Shown: positions 1 through 12,320, numbered from the stretch's first letter. The stretch: DNA of 64,000 nt from Auanema rhodensis (GCA_964057225.1 CAXKVF010000085.1:124001-188000), one strand, 5' to 3'. The notes: generated by a model from the letters alone, not told the origin. Translations and numbers: made by a program.

Positions 1-49
1 TTTATGCTAATTAAATGTACACGTGATGTGCACTTGGTATGTAACTCGC

Positions 50-59
50 TTCACGTGAA
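50..59. other. Palindrome TTCACGTGAA (E-box/G-box-like core), one per unit
   Basis: This perfect 10-bp palindrome contains CACGTG, the general bHLH (E-box) and plant bZIP (G-box) core. A second CACGTG lies at columns 20-25 and a related TACGTG at 163-168. The 58G variant (CACGTGGAAG), frequent between 28.7 and 63.8 kb, breaks the second-from-outside base pair but leaves CACGTG intact. Binding by a transcription factor is possible in principle; there is no evidence here of promoter function. Confidence 0.6.
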
Positions 60-137
60 AGATAAAGAGATGCGGTTTTCAAAATTAGATTCCCCATGTC
101 CATATTAGTCTAAAAACAAATTTTTATTGATATTGCT

Positions 138-152
138 TCATGGTAACCATGA
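138..152. other. 15-bp dyad symmetry TCATGGTAACCATGA, one per unit
   Basis: CATGGT and ACCATG are perfect inverted arms around a single A, and T138/A152 add an outer pair. The motif recurs in nearly every unit. Units with 138G (GGTG class) lose the outer pair and keep a 13-bp dyad. Units at 45406 and 46110 read CTAGG in place of CATGG and lose most of the left arm, and one unit near 14750 has GTTAACC in place of GGTAACC. It is a candidate for cruciform extrusion or dimeric protein binding; no function can be shown from sequence. Confidence 0.7.
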
Positions 153-2640
153 CTTTGAAATTTACGTGAACTTTAATTTATGCTAATTAAATGTACACGT
201 GATGTGCACTTGGTATGTAACTCGCTTCACGTGAAAGATAAAGAGATGCGGTTTTCAAAATTAGATTCCCCATGTCCATATTAGTCTAAAAATAAATTTT
301 TATTGATATTGGTTCATGGTAACCATGACTTTGAAATTTACGTGAACTTTAATTTATGCTAATTAAATGTACACGTGATGTGCACTTGGTATGTAACTCG
401 CTTCACGTGAAAGATAAAGAGATGCGGTTTTCAAAATTAGATTCCCCATGTCCATATTAGTCTAAAAACAAATTTTTATTGATATTGGTGCATGGTAACC
501 ATGACTTTGAAATTTACGTGAACTTTAATTTATGCTAATTAAATGTACACGTGATGTGCACTTGGTATGTAACTCGCTTCACGTGAAAGATAAAGAAATG
601 CGGTTTCCAAAATTAGATTCCCCATGTCCATATTAGTCTAAAAACAAATTTTTATTGATATTGGTTCATGGTAACCATGACTTTGAAATTTACGTGAACT
701 TTAATTTATGCTAATTAAATGTACACGTGATGTGCACTTGGTATGTAACTCGCTTCACGTGAAAGATAAAGAGAAGCGGTTTTCAAAATTAGATTCCCCA
801 TGTCCATATTAGTCTAAAAACAAATTTTTATTGATATTGGTTCATGGTAACCATGACTTTGAAATTTACGTGAACTTTAATTTATGCTAATTAAATGTAC
901 ACGTGATGTGCACTTGGTATGTAACTCGCTTCACGTGAAAGATAAAGAGATGCGGTTTTCAAAATTAGATTCTCCATGTCCATATTAGTCTAAAAACAAA
1001 TTTTTATTGATATTGGTTCATGGTAACCATGACTTTGAAATTTACGTGAACTTTAATTTATGCTAATTAAATGTACACGTGATGTGCACTTGGTATGTAA
1101 CTCGCTTCACGTGAAAGATAAAGAGATGCGGTTTTCAAAATTAGATTCCCCATGTCCATATTAGTCTAAAAACAAATTTTTATTGATATTGGTTCATGGT
1201 AACCATGACTTTGAAATTTACGTGAACTTTAATTTATGCTAATTAAATGTACACGTGATGTGCACTTGGTATGTAACTCGCTTCACGTGAAAGATAAAGA
1301 GATGCGGTTTTCAAAATTAGATTCCCCATGTCCATATTAGTCTAAAAACAAATTTTTATTGATATTGGTGCATGGTAACCATGACTTTGAAATTTACGTG
1401 AACTTTAATTTATGCTAATTAAATGTACACGTGATGTGCACTTGGTATGTAACTCGCTTCACGTGAAAGATAAAGAGATGCGGTTTTCAAAATTAGATTC
1501 CCCATGTCCATATTAGTCTAAAAACAAATTTTTATTGATATTGGTGCATGGTAACCATGACTTTGAAATTTACGTGAACTTTAATTTATGCTAATTAAAT
1601 GTACACGTGATATGCACTTGGTATGTAACTCGCTTCACGTGAAAGATAAAGAGATGCGGTTTTCAAAATTAGATTCCCCATGTCCATATTAGTCTAAAAA
1701 CAAATTTTTATTGATATTGCTTCATGGTAACCATGACTTTGAAGTTTACGTGAACTTTAATTTATGCTAATTAAATGTACACGTGATGTGCACTTGGTAT
1801 GTAACTCGCTTCACGTGAAAGATAAAGAGATGCGGTTTTCAAAATTAGATTCCCCATGTCCATATTAGTCTAAAAACAAATTTTTATTGATATTGGTTCA
1901 TGGTAACCATGACTTTGAAATTTACGTGAACTTTAATTTATGCTAATTAAATGTACACGTGATGAGCACTTGGTATGTAACTCGCTTCACGTGAAAGATA
2001 AAGAGATGCGGTTTTCAAAATTAGATTCCCCATGTCCATATTAGTCTAAAAACAAATTTTTATTGATATTGGTTCATGGTAACCATGACTTTGAAATTTA
2101 CGTGAACTTTAATTTATGCTAATTAAATGTACACGTGATGTGCACTTGGTATGTAACTCGCTTCACGTGAAAGATAAAGAGATGCGGTTTTCAAAATTAG
2201 ATTCCCCATGTCCATATTAGTCTAAAAACAAATTTTTATTGATATTGCTTCATGGTAACCATGACTTTGAAGTTTACGTGAACTTTAATTTATGCTAATT
2301 AAATGTACACGTGATGTGCACTTGGTATGTAACTCGCTTCACGTGAAAGATAAAGAGATGCGGTTTTCAAAATTAGATTCCCCATGTCCATATTAGTCTA
2401 AAAACAAATTTTTATTGATATTGGTTCATGGTAACCATGACTTTGAAAATTACGTGAACTTTAATTTATGCTAATTAAATGTACACGTGATGTGCACTTG
2501 GTATGTAACTCGCTTCACGTGAAAGATAAAGAGATGCGGTTTTCAAAATTAGATTCCCCATGTCCATATTAGTCTAAAAACAAATTTTTATTGATATTGC
2601 TTCATGGTAACCATGACTTTGAAATTTACGTGAACTTTAA

Positions 2641-5104
2641 TTTATGCTAATTAAATGTACACGTGATGTGCACTTGGTATGTAACTCGCTTCACGTGAAA
2701 GATAAAGAGATGCGGTTTTCAAAATTAGATTCCCCATGTCCATATTAGTCTAAAAACAAATTTTTATTGATATTGATTCATGGTAACCATGACTTTGAAG
2801 TTTACGTGAACTTTAATTTATGCTAATTAAATGTACACGTGATGTGCACTTGGTATGTAACTCGCTTCACGTGAAAGATAAAGAGATGCGGTTTTCAAAA
2901 TTAGATTCCCCATGTCCATATTTGTCTAAAAACAAATTTTTATTGATATTGGTTCATGGTAACCATGACTTTGAAATTTACGTGAACTTTAATTTATGCT
3001 AATTAAATGTACACGTGATGTGCACTTGGTATGTAACTCGCTTCACGTGAAAGATAAAGAGATGCGGTTTTCAAAATTAGATTCCCCATGTCCATATTAG
3101 TCTAAAAACAAATTTTTATTGATATTGGTTCATGGTAACCATGACTTTGAAATTTACGTGAACTTTAATTTATGCTAATTAAATGTACACGTGATGTGCA
3201 CTTGGTATTTAACTCGCTTCACGTGAAAGATAAAGAGATGCGGTTTTCAAAATTAGATTCCCCATGTCCATATTAGTCTAAAAACAAATTTTTATTGATA
3301 TTGGTTCATGGTAACCATGACTTTGAAATTTACGTGAACTTTAATTTATGCTAATTAAATGTACACGTGATGTGCACTTGGTATGTAACTCGCTTCACGT
3401 GAAAGATAAAGAGATGCGGTTTTCAAAATTAGATTCCCCATGTCCATATTAGTCTAAAAACACATTTTTATTGATATTGGTTCATGGTAACCATGACTTT
3501 GAAATTTACGTGAACTTTAATTTATGCTAATTAAATGTACACGTGATGTGCACTTGGTATGTAACTCGCTTCACGTGAAAGATAAAGAGATGCGGTTTTC
3601 AAAATTAGATTCCCCATGTCCATATTAGTCTAAAAACAAATTTTTATTGATATTGGTTCATGGTAACCATGACTTTGAAATTTACGTGAACTTTAATTTA
3701 TGCTAATTAAATGTACACGTGATGTGCACTTGGTATGTAACTCGCTTCACGTGAAAGATAAAGAGATGCGGTTTTCAAAATTAGATTCCCCATGTCCATA
3801 TTAGTCTAAAAACAAATTTTTATTGATATTGCTTCATGGTAACCATGACTTTGAAATTTACGTGAACTTTAATTTATGCTAATTAAATGTACACGTGATG
3901 TGCACTTGGTATGTAACTCGCTTCACGTGAAAGATAAAGAGATGCGGTTTTCAAAATTAGATTCCCCATGTCCATATTAGTCTAAAAACAAATTTTTATT
4001 GATATTGGTTCATGGTAACCATGACTTTGAAATTTACGTGAACTTTAATTTATGCTAATTAAATGTACACGTGATGTGCACTTGGTATGTAACTCGCTTC
4101 ACGTGAAAGATAAAGAGATGCGGTTTTCAAAATTAGATTCCCCATGTCCATATTAGTCTAAAAACAAATTTTTATTGATATTGCTTCATGGTAACCATGA
4201 CTTTGAAATTTACGTGAACTTTAATTTATGCTAATTAAATGTACACGTGATGTGCACTTGGTATGTAACTCGCTTCACGTGAAAGATAAAGAGATGCGGT
4301 TTTCAAAATTAGATTCCCCATGTCCATATTAGTCTAAAAACAAATTTTTATTGATATTGGTTCATGGTAACCATGACTTTGAAATTTACGTGAACTTTAA
4401 TTTATGCTAATTAAATGTACACGTGATGTGCACTTGGTATGTAACTCGCTTCACGTGAAAGATAAAGAGATGCGGTTTTCAAAATTAGATTCCCCATGTC
4501 CATATTAGTCTAAAAACAAATTTTTATTGATATTGGTTCATGGTAACCATGACTTTGAAATTTACGTGAACTTTAATTTATGCTAATTAAATGTACACGT
4601 GATGTGCACTTGGTATGTAACTCGCTTCACGTGAAAGATAAAGAGATGCGGTTTTCAAAATTAGATTCCCCATGTCCATATTAGTCTAAAAACAAATTTT
4701 TATTGATATTGGTGCATGGTAACCATGACTTTGAAATTTACGTGAACTTTAATTTATGCTTATTAAATGTACACGTGATGTGCACTTGGTATGTAACTCG
4801 CTTCACGTGAAAGATAAAGAAATGCGGTTTTCAAAATTAGATTCCCCATGTCCATATTAGTCTAAAAACAAATTTTTATTGATATTGGTTCATGGTAACC
4901 ATGACTTTGAAATTTACGTGAACTTTAATTTATGCTAATTAAATGTACACGTGATGTGCACTTGGTATGTAACTCGCTTCACGTGAAAGATAAGGAGATG
5001 CGGTTTTCAAAATTAGATTCCCCATGTCCATATTAGTCTAAAAACAAATTTTTATTGATATTGGTTCATGGTAACCATGACTTTGAAATTTACGTGAACT
5101 TTAA
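2641..5104 (+). repeat. 22-unit HOR, copy 1 (conserved 14 units)
   Basis: Fourteen units repeat in the same order exactly 3,872 bp (22 x 176) downstream at 6513-8976. Barcodes in order: GATT with GAAG (2775), TATTTGTC (2922), GGTATTTAAC (about 3206), AACACAT (about 3461), GCTT units at about 3830 and 4182, GGTG (about 4711), then CTTATT with 69A (about 4760). Few differences separate the copies; AAGGAG near 4994 is private to this copy. Confidence 0.93.
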
Positions 5105-6512
5105 TTTATGCTAATTAAATGTACACGTGATGTGCACTTGGTATGTAACTCGCTTCACGTGAAAGATAAAGAGATGCGGTTTTCAAAATTAGATGCCACA
5201 TGTCCATATTAGTCTAAAAACAAATGTTTATTGATATTGCTTCATGGTAACCATGACTTTGAAATTTACGTGAACTTTAATTTATGCTAATTAAATGTAC
5301 ACGTGATGTGCACTTGGTATGTAACTCGCTTCACGTGAAAGATAAAGAGATGCGGTTTTCAAAATTAGATTCCCCATGTCCATATTAGTCTAAAAACAAA
5401 TTTTTATTGATATTGGTTCATGGTAACCATGACTTTGAAATTTACGTGAACTTTAATTTATGCTAATTAAATGTACACGTGATGTGCACTTGGTATGTAA
5501 CTCGCTTCACGTGAAAGATAAAGAGATGCGGTTTTCAAAATTAGATTCCCCATGTCCATATTAGTCTAAAAACAAATTTTTATTGATATTGCTTCATGGT
5601 AACCATGACTTTGAAATTTACGTGAACTTTAATTTATGCTAATTAAATGTACACGTGATGTGCACTTGGTATGTAACTCGCTTCACGTGAAAGATAAAGA
5701 GATGCGGTTTTCAAAATTAGATTCCCCATGTCCATATTAGTCTAAAAACAAATTTTTATTGATTTTGGTTCATGGTAACCATGACTTTGAAATTTACGTG
5801 AACTTTAATTTATGCTAATTAAATGTACACGTGATGTGCACTTGGTATGTAACTCGCTTCACGTGAAAGATAAAGAGATGCGGTTTTCAAAATTAGATGC
5901 CACATGTCCATATTAGTCTAAAAACAAATGTTTATTGATATTGCTTCATGGTAACCATGACTTTGAAATTTACGTGAACTTTAATTTATGCTAATTAAAT
6001 GTACACGTGATGTGCACTTGGTATGTAACTCGCTTCACGTGAAAGATAAAGAGATGCGGTTTTCAAAATTAGATTCCCCATGTCCATATTAGTCTAAAAA
6101 CAAATTTTTATTGATATTGGTTCATGGTAACCATGACTTTGAAATTTACGTGAACTTTAATTTATGCTAATTAAATGTACACGTGATGTGCACTTGGTAT
6201 GTAACTCGCTTCACGTGAAAGATAAAGAGATGCGGTTTTCAAAATTAGATTCCCCATGTCCATATTAGTCTAAAAACAAATTTTTATTGATATTGCTTCA
6301 TGGTAACCATGACTTTGAAATTTACGTGAACTTTAATTTATGCTAATTAAATGTACACGTGATGTGCACTTGGTATGTAACTCGCTTCACGTGAAAGATA
6401 AAGAGATGCGGTTTTCAAAATTAGATTCCCCATGTCCATATTAGTCTAAAAACAAATTTTTATTGATATTGGTTCATGGTAACCATGACTTTGAAATTTA
6501 CGTGAACTTTAA
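5105..6512 (+). repeat. 4-unit sub-repeat (A-B-C-D), first cluster
   Basis: Unit A carries GATGCCACATG together with AAATGTTTATT and GCTT. B is plain GGTT, C is GCTT, and D has GATTTTGG (column 132T). The order is A (5105), B, C, D (5633), A (5809), B, C (6161), then a GGTT unit (6337). The period is 704 bp. The cluster sits between the two 22-unit copies and is amplified further in the second cluster. Confidence 0.9.
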
Positions 6513-8976
6513 TTTATGCTAATTAAATGTACACGTGATGTGCACTTGGTATGTAACTTGCTTCACGTGAAAGATAAAGAGATGCGGTTTTCAAAATTAG
6601 ATTCCCCATGTCCATATTAGTCTAAAAACAAATTTTTATTGATATTGATTCATGGTAACCATGACTTTGAAGTTTACGTGAACTTTAATTTATGCTAATT
6701 AAATGTACACGTGATGTGCACTTGGTATGTAACTCGCTTCACGTGAAAGATAAAGAGATGCGGTTTTCAAAATTAGATTCCCCATGTCCATATTTGTCTA
6801 AAAACAAATTTTTATTGATATTGGTTCATGGTAACCATGACTTTGAAATTTACGTGAACTTTAATTTATGCTAATTAAATGTACACGTGATGTGCACTTG
6901 GTATGTAACTCGCTTCACGTGAAAGATAAAGAGATGCGGTTTTCAAAATTAGATTCCCCATGTCCATATTAGTCTAAAAACAAATTTTTATTGATATTGG
7001 TTCATGGTAACCATGACTTTGAAATTTACGTGAACTTTAATTTATGCTAATTAAATGTACACGTGATGTGCACTTGGTATTTAACTCGCTTCACGTGAAA
7101 GATAAAGAGATGCGGTTTTCAAAATTAGATTCCCCATGTCCATATTAGTCTAAAAACAAATTTTTATTGATATTGGTTCATGGTAACCATGACTTTGAAA
7201 TTTACGTGAACTTTAATTTATGCTAATTAAATGTACACGTGATGTGCACTTGGTATGTAACTCGCTTCACGTGAAAGATAAAGAGATGCGGTTTTCAAAA
7301 TTAGATTCCCCATGTCCATATTAGTCTAAAAACACATTTTTATTGATATTGGTTCATGGTAACCATGACTTTGAAATTTACGTGAACTTTAATTTATGCT
7401 AATTAAATGTACACGTGATGTGCACTTGGTATGTAACTCGCTTCACGTGAAAGATAAAGAGATGCGGTTTTCAAAATTAGATTCCCCATGTCCATATTAG
7501 TCTAAAAACAAATTTTTATTGATATTGGTTCATGGTAACCATGACTTTGAAATTTACGTGAACTTTAATTTATGCTAATTAAATGTACACGTGATGTGCA
7601 CTTGGTATGTAACTCGCTTCACGTGAAAGATAAAGAGATGCGGTTTTCAAAATTAGATTCCCCATGTCCATATTAGTCTAAAAACAAATTTTTATTGATA
7701 TTGCTTCATGGTAACCATGACTTTGAAATTTACGTGAACTTTAATTTATGCTAATTAAATGTACACGTGATGTGCACTTGGTATGTAACTCGCTTCACGT
7801 GAAAGATAAAGAGATGCGGTTTTCAAAATTAGATTCCCCATGTCCATATTAGTCTAAAAACAAATTTTTATTGATATTGGTTCATGGTAACCATGACTTT
7901 GAAATTTACGTGAACTTTAATTTATGCTAATTAAATGTACACGTGATGTGCACTTGGTATGTAACTCGCTTCACGTGAAAGATAAAGAGATGCGGTTTTC
8001 AAAATTAGATTCCCCATGTCCATATTAGTCTAAAAACAAATTTTTATTGATATTGCTTCATGGTAACCATGACTTTGAAATTTACGTGAACTTTAATTTA
8101 TGCTAATTAAATGTACACGTGATGTGCACTTGGTATGTAACTCGCTTCACGTGAAAGATAAAGAGATGCGGTTTTCAAAATTAGATTCCCCATGTCCATA
8201 TTAGTCTAAAAACAAATTTTTATTGATATTGGTTCATGGTAACCATGACTTTGAAATTTACGTGAACTTTAATTTATGCTAATTAAATGTACACGTGATG
8301 TGCACTTGGTATGTAACTCGCTTCACGTGAAAGATAAAGAGATGCGGTTTTCAAAATTAGATTCCCCATGTCCATATTAGTCTAAAAACAAATTTTTATT
8401 GATATTGGTTCATGGTAACCATGACTTTGAAATTTACGTGAACTTTAATTTATGCTAATTAAATGTACACGTGATGTGCACTTGGTATGTAACTCGCTTC
8501 ACGTGAAAGATAAAGAGATGCGGTTTTCAAAATTAGATTCCCCATGTCCATATTAGTCTAAAAACAAATTTTTATTGATATTGGTGCATGGTAACCATGA
8601 CTTTGAAATTTACGTGAACTTTAATTTATGCTTATTAAATGTACACGTGATGTGCACTTGGTATGTAACTCGCTTCACGTGAAAGATAAAGAAATGCGGT
8701 TTTCAAAATTAGATTCCCCATGTCCATATTAGTCTAAAAACAAATTTTTATTGATATTGGTTCATGGTAACCATGACTTTGAAATTTACGTGAACTTTAA
8801 TTTATGCTAATTAAATGTACACGTGATGTGCACTTGGTATGTAACTCGCTTCACGTGAAAGATAAAGAGATGCGGTTTTCAAAATTAGATTCCCCATGTC
8901 CATATTAGTCTAAAAACAAATTTTTATTGATATTGGTTCATGGTAACCATGACTTTGAAATTTACGTGAACTTTAA
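6513..8976 (+). repeat. 22-unit HOR, copy 2 (conserved 14 units)
   Basis: This is the second copy of 2641-5104 with the same barcode order: GATT/GAAG (6647), TATTTGTC (6794), GGTATTTAAC (about 7078), AACACAT (about 7333), GGTG (about 8583), then CTTATT with 69A (about 8632). A private AACTTGC (CpG lost at column 47) occurs near 6555. Neighbouring units on both sides differ from those of copy 1, which limits the conserved core to 14 of the 22 units. Confidence 0.93.
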
Positions 8977-10736
8977 TTTATGCTAATTAAATGTACACGT
9001 GATGTGCACTTGGTATGTAACTCGCTTCACGTGAAAGATAAAGAGATGCGGTTTTCAAAATTAGATTCCCCATGTCCATATTAGTCTAAAAACAAATTTT
9101 TATTGATATTGCTTCATGGTAACCATGACTTTGAAATTTACGTGAACTTTAATTTATGCTAATTAAATGTACACGTGATGTGCACTTGGTATGTAACTCG
9201 CTTCACGTGAAAGATAAAGAGATGCGGTTTTCAAAATTAGATTCCCCATGTCCATATTAGTCTAAAAACAAATTTTTATTGATTTTGGTTCATGGTAACC
9301 ATGACTTTGAAATTTACGTGAACTTTAATTTATGCTAATTAAATGTACACGTGATGTGCACTTGGTATGTAACTCGCTTCACGTGAAAGATAAAGAGATG
9401 CGGTTTTCAAAATTAGATGCCACATGTCCATATTAGTCTAAAAACAAATGTTTATTGATATTGCTTCATGGTAACCATGACTTTGAAATTTACGTGAACT
9501 TTAATTTATGCTAATTAAATGTACACGTGATGTGCACTTGGTATGTAACTCGCTTCACGTGAAAGATAAAGAGATGCGGTTTTCAAAATTAGATTCCCCA
9601 TGTCCATATTAGTCTAAAAACAAATTTTTATTGATATTGGTTCATGGTAACCATGACTTTGAAATTTACGTGAACTTTAATTTATGCTAATTAAATGTAC
9701 ACGTGATGTGCACTTGGTATGTAACTCGCTTCACGTGAAAGATAAAGAGATGCGGTTTTCAAAATTAGATTCCCCATGTCCATATTAGTCTAAAAACAAA
9801 TTTTTATTGATATTGCTTCATGGTAACCATGACTTTGAAATTTACGTGAACTTTAATTTATGCTAATTAAATGTACACGTGATGTGCACTTGGTATGTAA
9901 CTCGCTTCACGTGAAAGATAAAGAGATGCGGTTTTCAAAATTAGATTCCCCATGTCCATATTAGTCTAAAAACAAATTTTTATTGATTTTGGTTCATGGT
10001 AACCATGACTTTGAAATTTACGTGAACTTTAATTTATGCTAATTAAATGTACACGTGATGTGCACTTGGTATGTAACTCGCTTCACGTGAAAGATAAAGA
10101 GATGCGGTTTTCAAAATTAGATGCCACATGTCCATATTAGTCTAAAAACAAATGTTTATTGATATTGCTTCATGGTAACCATGACTTTGAAATTTACGTG
10201 AACTTTAATTTATGCTAATTAAATGTACACGTGATGTGCACTTGGTATGTAACTCGCTTCACGTGAAAGATAAAGAGATGCGGTTTTCAAAATTAGATTC
10301 CCCATGTCCATATTAGTCTAAAAACAAATTTTTATTGATATTGGTTCATGGTAACCATGACTTTGAAATTTACGTGAACTTTAATTTATGCTAATTAAAT
10401 GTACACGTGATGTGCACTTGGTATGTAACTCGCTTCACGTGAAAGATAAAGAGATGCGGTTTTCAAAATTAGATTCCCCATGTCCATATTAGTCTAAAAA
10501 CAAATTTTTATTGATATTGCTTCATGGTAACCATGACTTTGAAATTTACGTGAACTTTAATTTATGCTAATTAAATGTACACGTGATGTGCACTTGGTAT
10601 GTAACTCGCTTCACGTGAAAGATAAAGAGATGCGGTTTTCAAAATTAGATTCCCCATGTCCATATTAGTCTAAAAACAAATTTTTATTGATATTGGTTCA
10701 TGGTAACCATGACTTTGAAATTTACGTGAACTTTAA
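8977..10736 (+). repeat. 4-unit sub-repeat, second cluster (C-D-A-B-C-D-A-B-C)
   Basis: D units with GATTTTGG begin at 9153 and 9857 (704 bp apart). A units with GATGCCAC/ATGTTT begin at 9329 and 10033. The order is C D A B C D A B C and then a GGTT unit at 10561. The start in the middle of the cycle (C) directly after the 22-unit copy shows that the exchange breakpoints of this cluster and the first cluster differ. Confidence 0.9.
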
Positions 10737-11088
10737 TTTATGCTAATTAAATGTACACGTGATGTGCACTTGGTATGTAACTTGCTTCACGTGAAAGATA
10801 AAGAGATGCGGTTTTCAAAATTAGATGCCACATGTCCATATTAGTCTAAAAACAAATTTTTATTGATATTGCTTCATGGTAACCATGACTTTGAAATTTA
10901 CGTGAACTTTAATTTATGCTAATTAAATGTACACGTGATGTGCACTTGGTATGTAACTCGCTTCACGTGAAAGATAAAGAGATGCGGTTTTCAAAATTAG
11001 ATTCCCCATGTCCATATTAGTCTAAAAACAAATTTTTATTGATATTGGTTCATGGTAACCATGACTTTGAAATTTACGTGAACTTTAA
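10737..11088 (+). repeat. Transition units with a recombinant A unit
   Basis: The unit at 10737 has AACTTGC (column 47T), GATGCCAC and GCTT but not the ATGTTT change that accompanies GATGCCAC in the other A units. This suggests a crossover or conversion end between columns 95 and 122. A plain GGTT unit follows at 10913. Confidence 0.8.
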
Positions 11089-12320
11089 TTTATGCTAATT
11101 AAATGTACACGTGATGTGCACTTGGTATGTAACTCGCTTCACGTGAAAGACAAAGAGATGCGGTTTTCAAAATTAGATTCCCCATGTCCATATTAGTCTA
11201 AAAACAAATTTTTATTGATATTGGTGCATGGTAACCATGACTTTGAAATTTACGTGAACTTTAATTTATGCTAATTAAATGTACACGTGATGTGCACTTG
11301 GTATGTAACTCGCTTCACGTGAAAGATAAAGAGATGCGGTTTTCAAAATTAGATTCCCCATGTCCATATTAGTCTAAAAACAAATTTTTATTAATATTGG
11401 TGCATGGTAACCATGACTTTGAAATTTACGTGAACTTTAATTTATGCTAATTAAATGTACACGTGATGTGCACTTGGTATGTAACTCGCTTCACGTGAAA
11501 GATAAAGAGATGCGGTTTTCAAAATTAGATTCCCCATGTCCATATTAGTCTAAAAACAAATTTTTATTGATATTGGTGCATGGTAACCATGACTTTGAAA
11601 TTTACGTGAACTTTAATTTATGCTAATTAAATGTACACGTGATGTGCACTTGGTATGTAACTCGCTTCACGTGAAAGATAAAGAGATGCGGTTTTCAAAA
11701 TTAGATTCCCCATGTCCATATTAGTCTAAAAACAAATTTTTATTGATATTGGTGCATGGTAACCATGACTTTGAAATTTACGTGAACTTTAATTTATGCT
11801 AATTAAATGTACACGTGATGTGCACTTGGTATGTAACTCGCTTCACGTGAAAGATAAAGAGATGCGGTTTTCAAAATTAGATTCCCCATGTCCATATTAG
11901 TCTAAAAACAAATTTTTATTGATATTGGTGCATGGTAACCATGACTTTGAAATTTACGTGAACTTTAATTTATGCTAATTAAATGTACACGTGATGTGCA
12001 CTTGGTATGTAACTCGCTTCACGTGAAAGATAAAGAGATGCGGTTTTCAAAATTAGATTCCCCATGTCCATATTAGTCTAAAAACAAATTTTTATTGATA
12101 TTGGTGCATGGTAACCATGACTTTGAAATTTACGTGAACTTTAATTTATGCTAATTAAATGTACACGTGATGTGCACTTGGTATGTAACTCGCTTCACGT
12201 GAAAGATAAAGAGATGCGGTTTTCAAAATTAGATTCCCCATGTCCATATTAGTCTAAAAACAAATTTTTATTGATATTGGTGCATGGTAACCATGACTTT
12301 GAAATTTACGTGAACTTTAA
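11089..12320 (+). repeat. Run of seven near-identical GGTG units
   Basis: Seven consecutive units are all 138G (GGTGCATGG). The first carries GACAAAG (about 11150) and the second TTAATATTGG (about 11391); the remaining five appear identical over the full 176 bp. This is a monomer-level expansion with no HOR structure, contrasting with the barcoded blocks around it. Confidence 0.9.

Larger units (their letters stand above)
1..176 (+). repeat. Representative monomer and column reference
   Basis: This unit defines the column numbers used elsewhere. Seen in it: palindrome GTGCAC at 28-33; CACGTG at 20-25 and 52-57, the second inside the 10-bp palindrome TTCACGTGAA (50-59); TTTTCAAAA (76-84); TAAAAA/TTTTTA arms with a 4-base loop (111-126); TCATGGTAACCATGA, a 15-bp dyad centred on 145 (138-152); and TTTAATT (172-178) pairing with AATTAAA (columns 9-15 of the next unit) across a 6-base loop. 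Five CpG sites lie at 22, 47, 54, 73 and 165. Recurring variable columns include 58, 68, 71, 83, 87, 94, 124, 136, 138, 154 and 160. No CENP-B box (TTCG....A..CGGG) is present on either strand. This unit is the 136C (GCTT) variant. Confidence 0.95.
1..2640 (+). repeat. Mixed block, units 1-15
   Basis: Fifteen units follow no repeating order that I can see. Private variants mark many of them: CTAAAAATAAAT near 287, TTTCC with 69A near 600, 71A near 773, TTCTCC near 970, GATATGC near 1609, GATGAGC near 1963 and GAAAATTAC near 2446. The GGTT, GGTG, GCTT and GCTT+GAAG classes are intermixed. The higher private-variant load than in neighbouring HOR blocks suggests no recent block amplification here. 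There is nothing besides satellite. Confidence 0.85.

Noticed and set aside
50-57. CACGTG sites as promoter elements
   Set aside because: The core matches bHLH/bZIP sites, but it is present in nearly every unit with no associated gene or transcription start. Function is not supported, so it is listed only as a motif.
2820-3002. 60-codon open frame, + strand, also at 6692-6874
   Set aside because: Both are the same satellite unit with TATTAGTC changed to TATTTGTC, which removes a stop present in the other units. The two are copies within the 22-unit HOR (3,872 bp apart). The frame ends at the next TGC-TAA, there is no codon or family signal, and 176 is not a multiple of three. This is not a gene.
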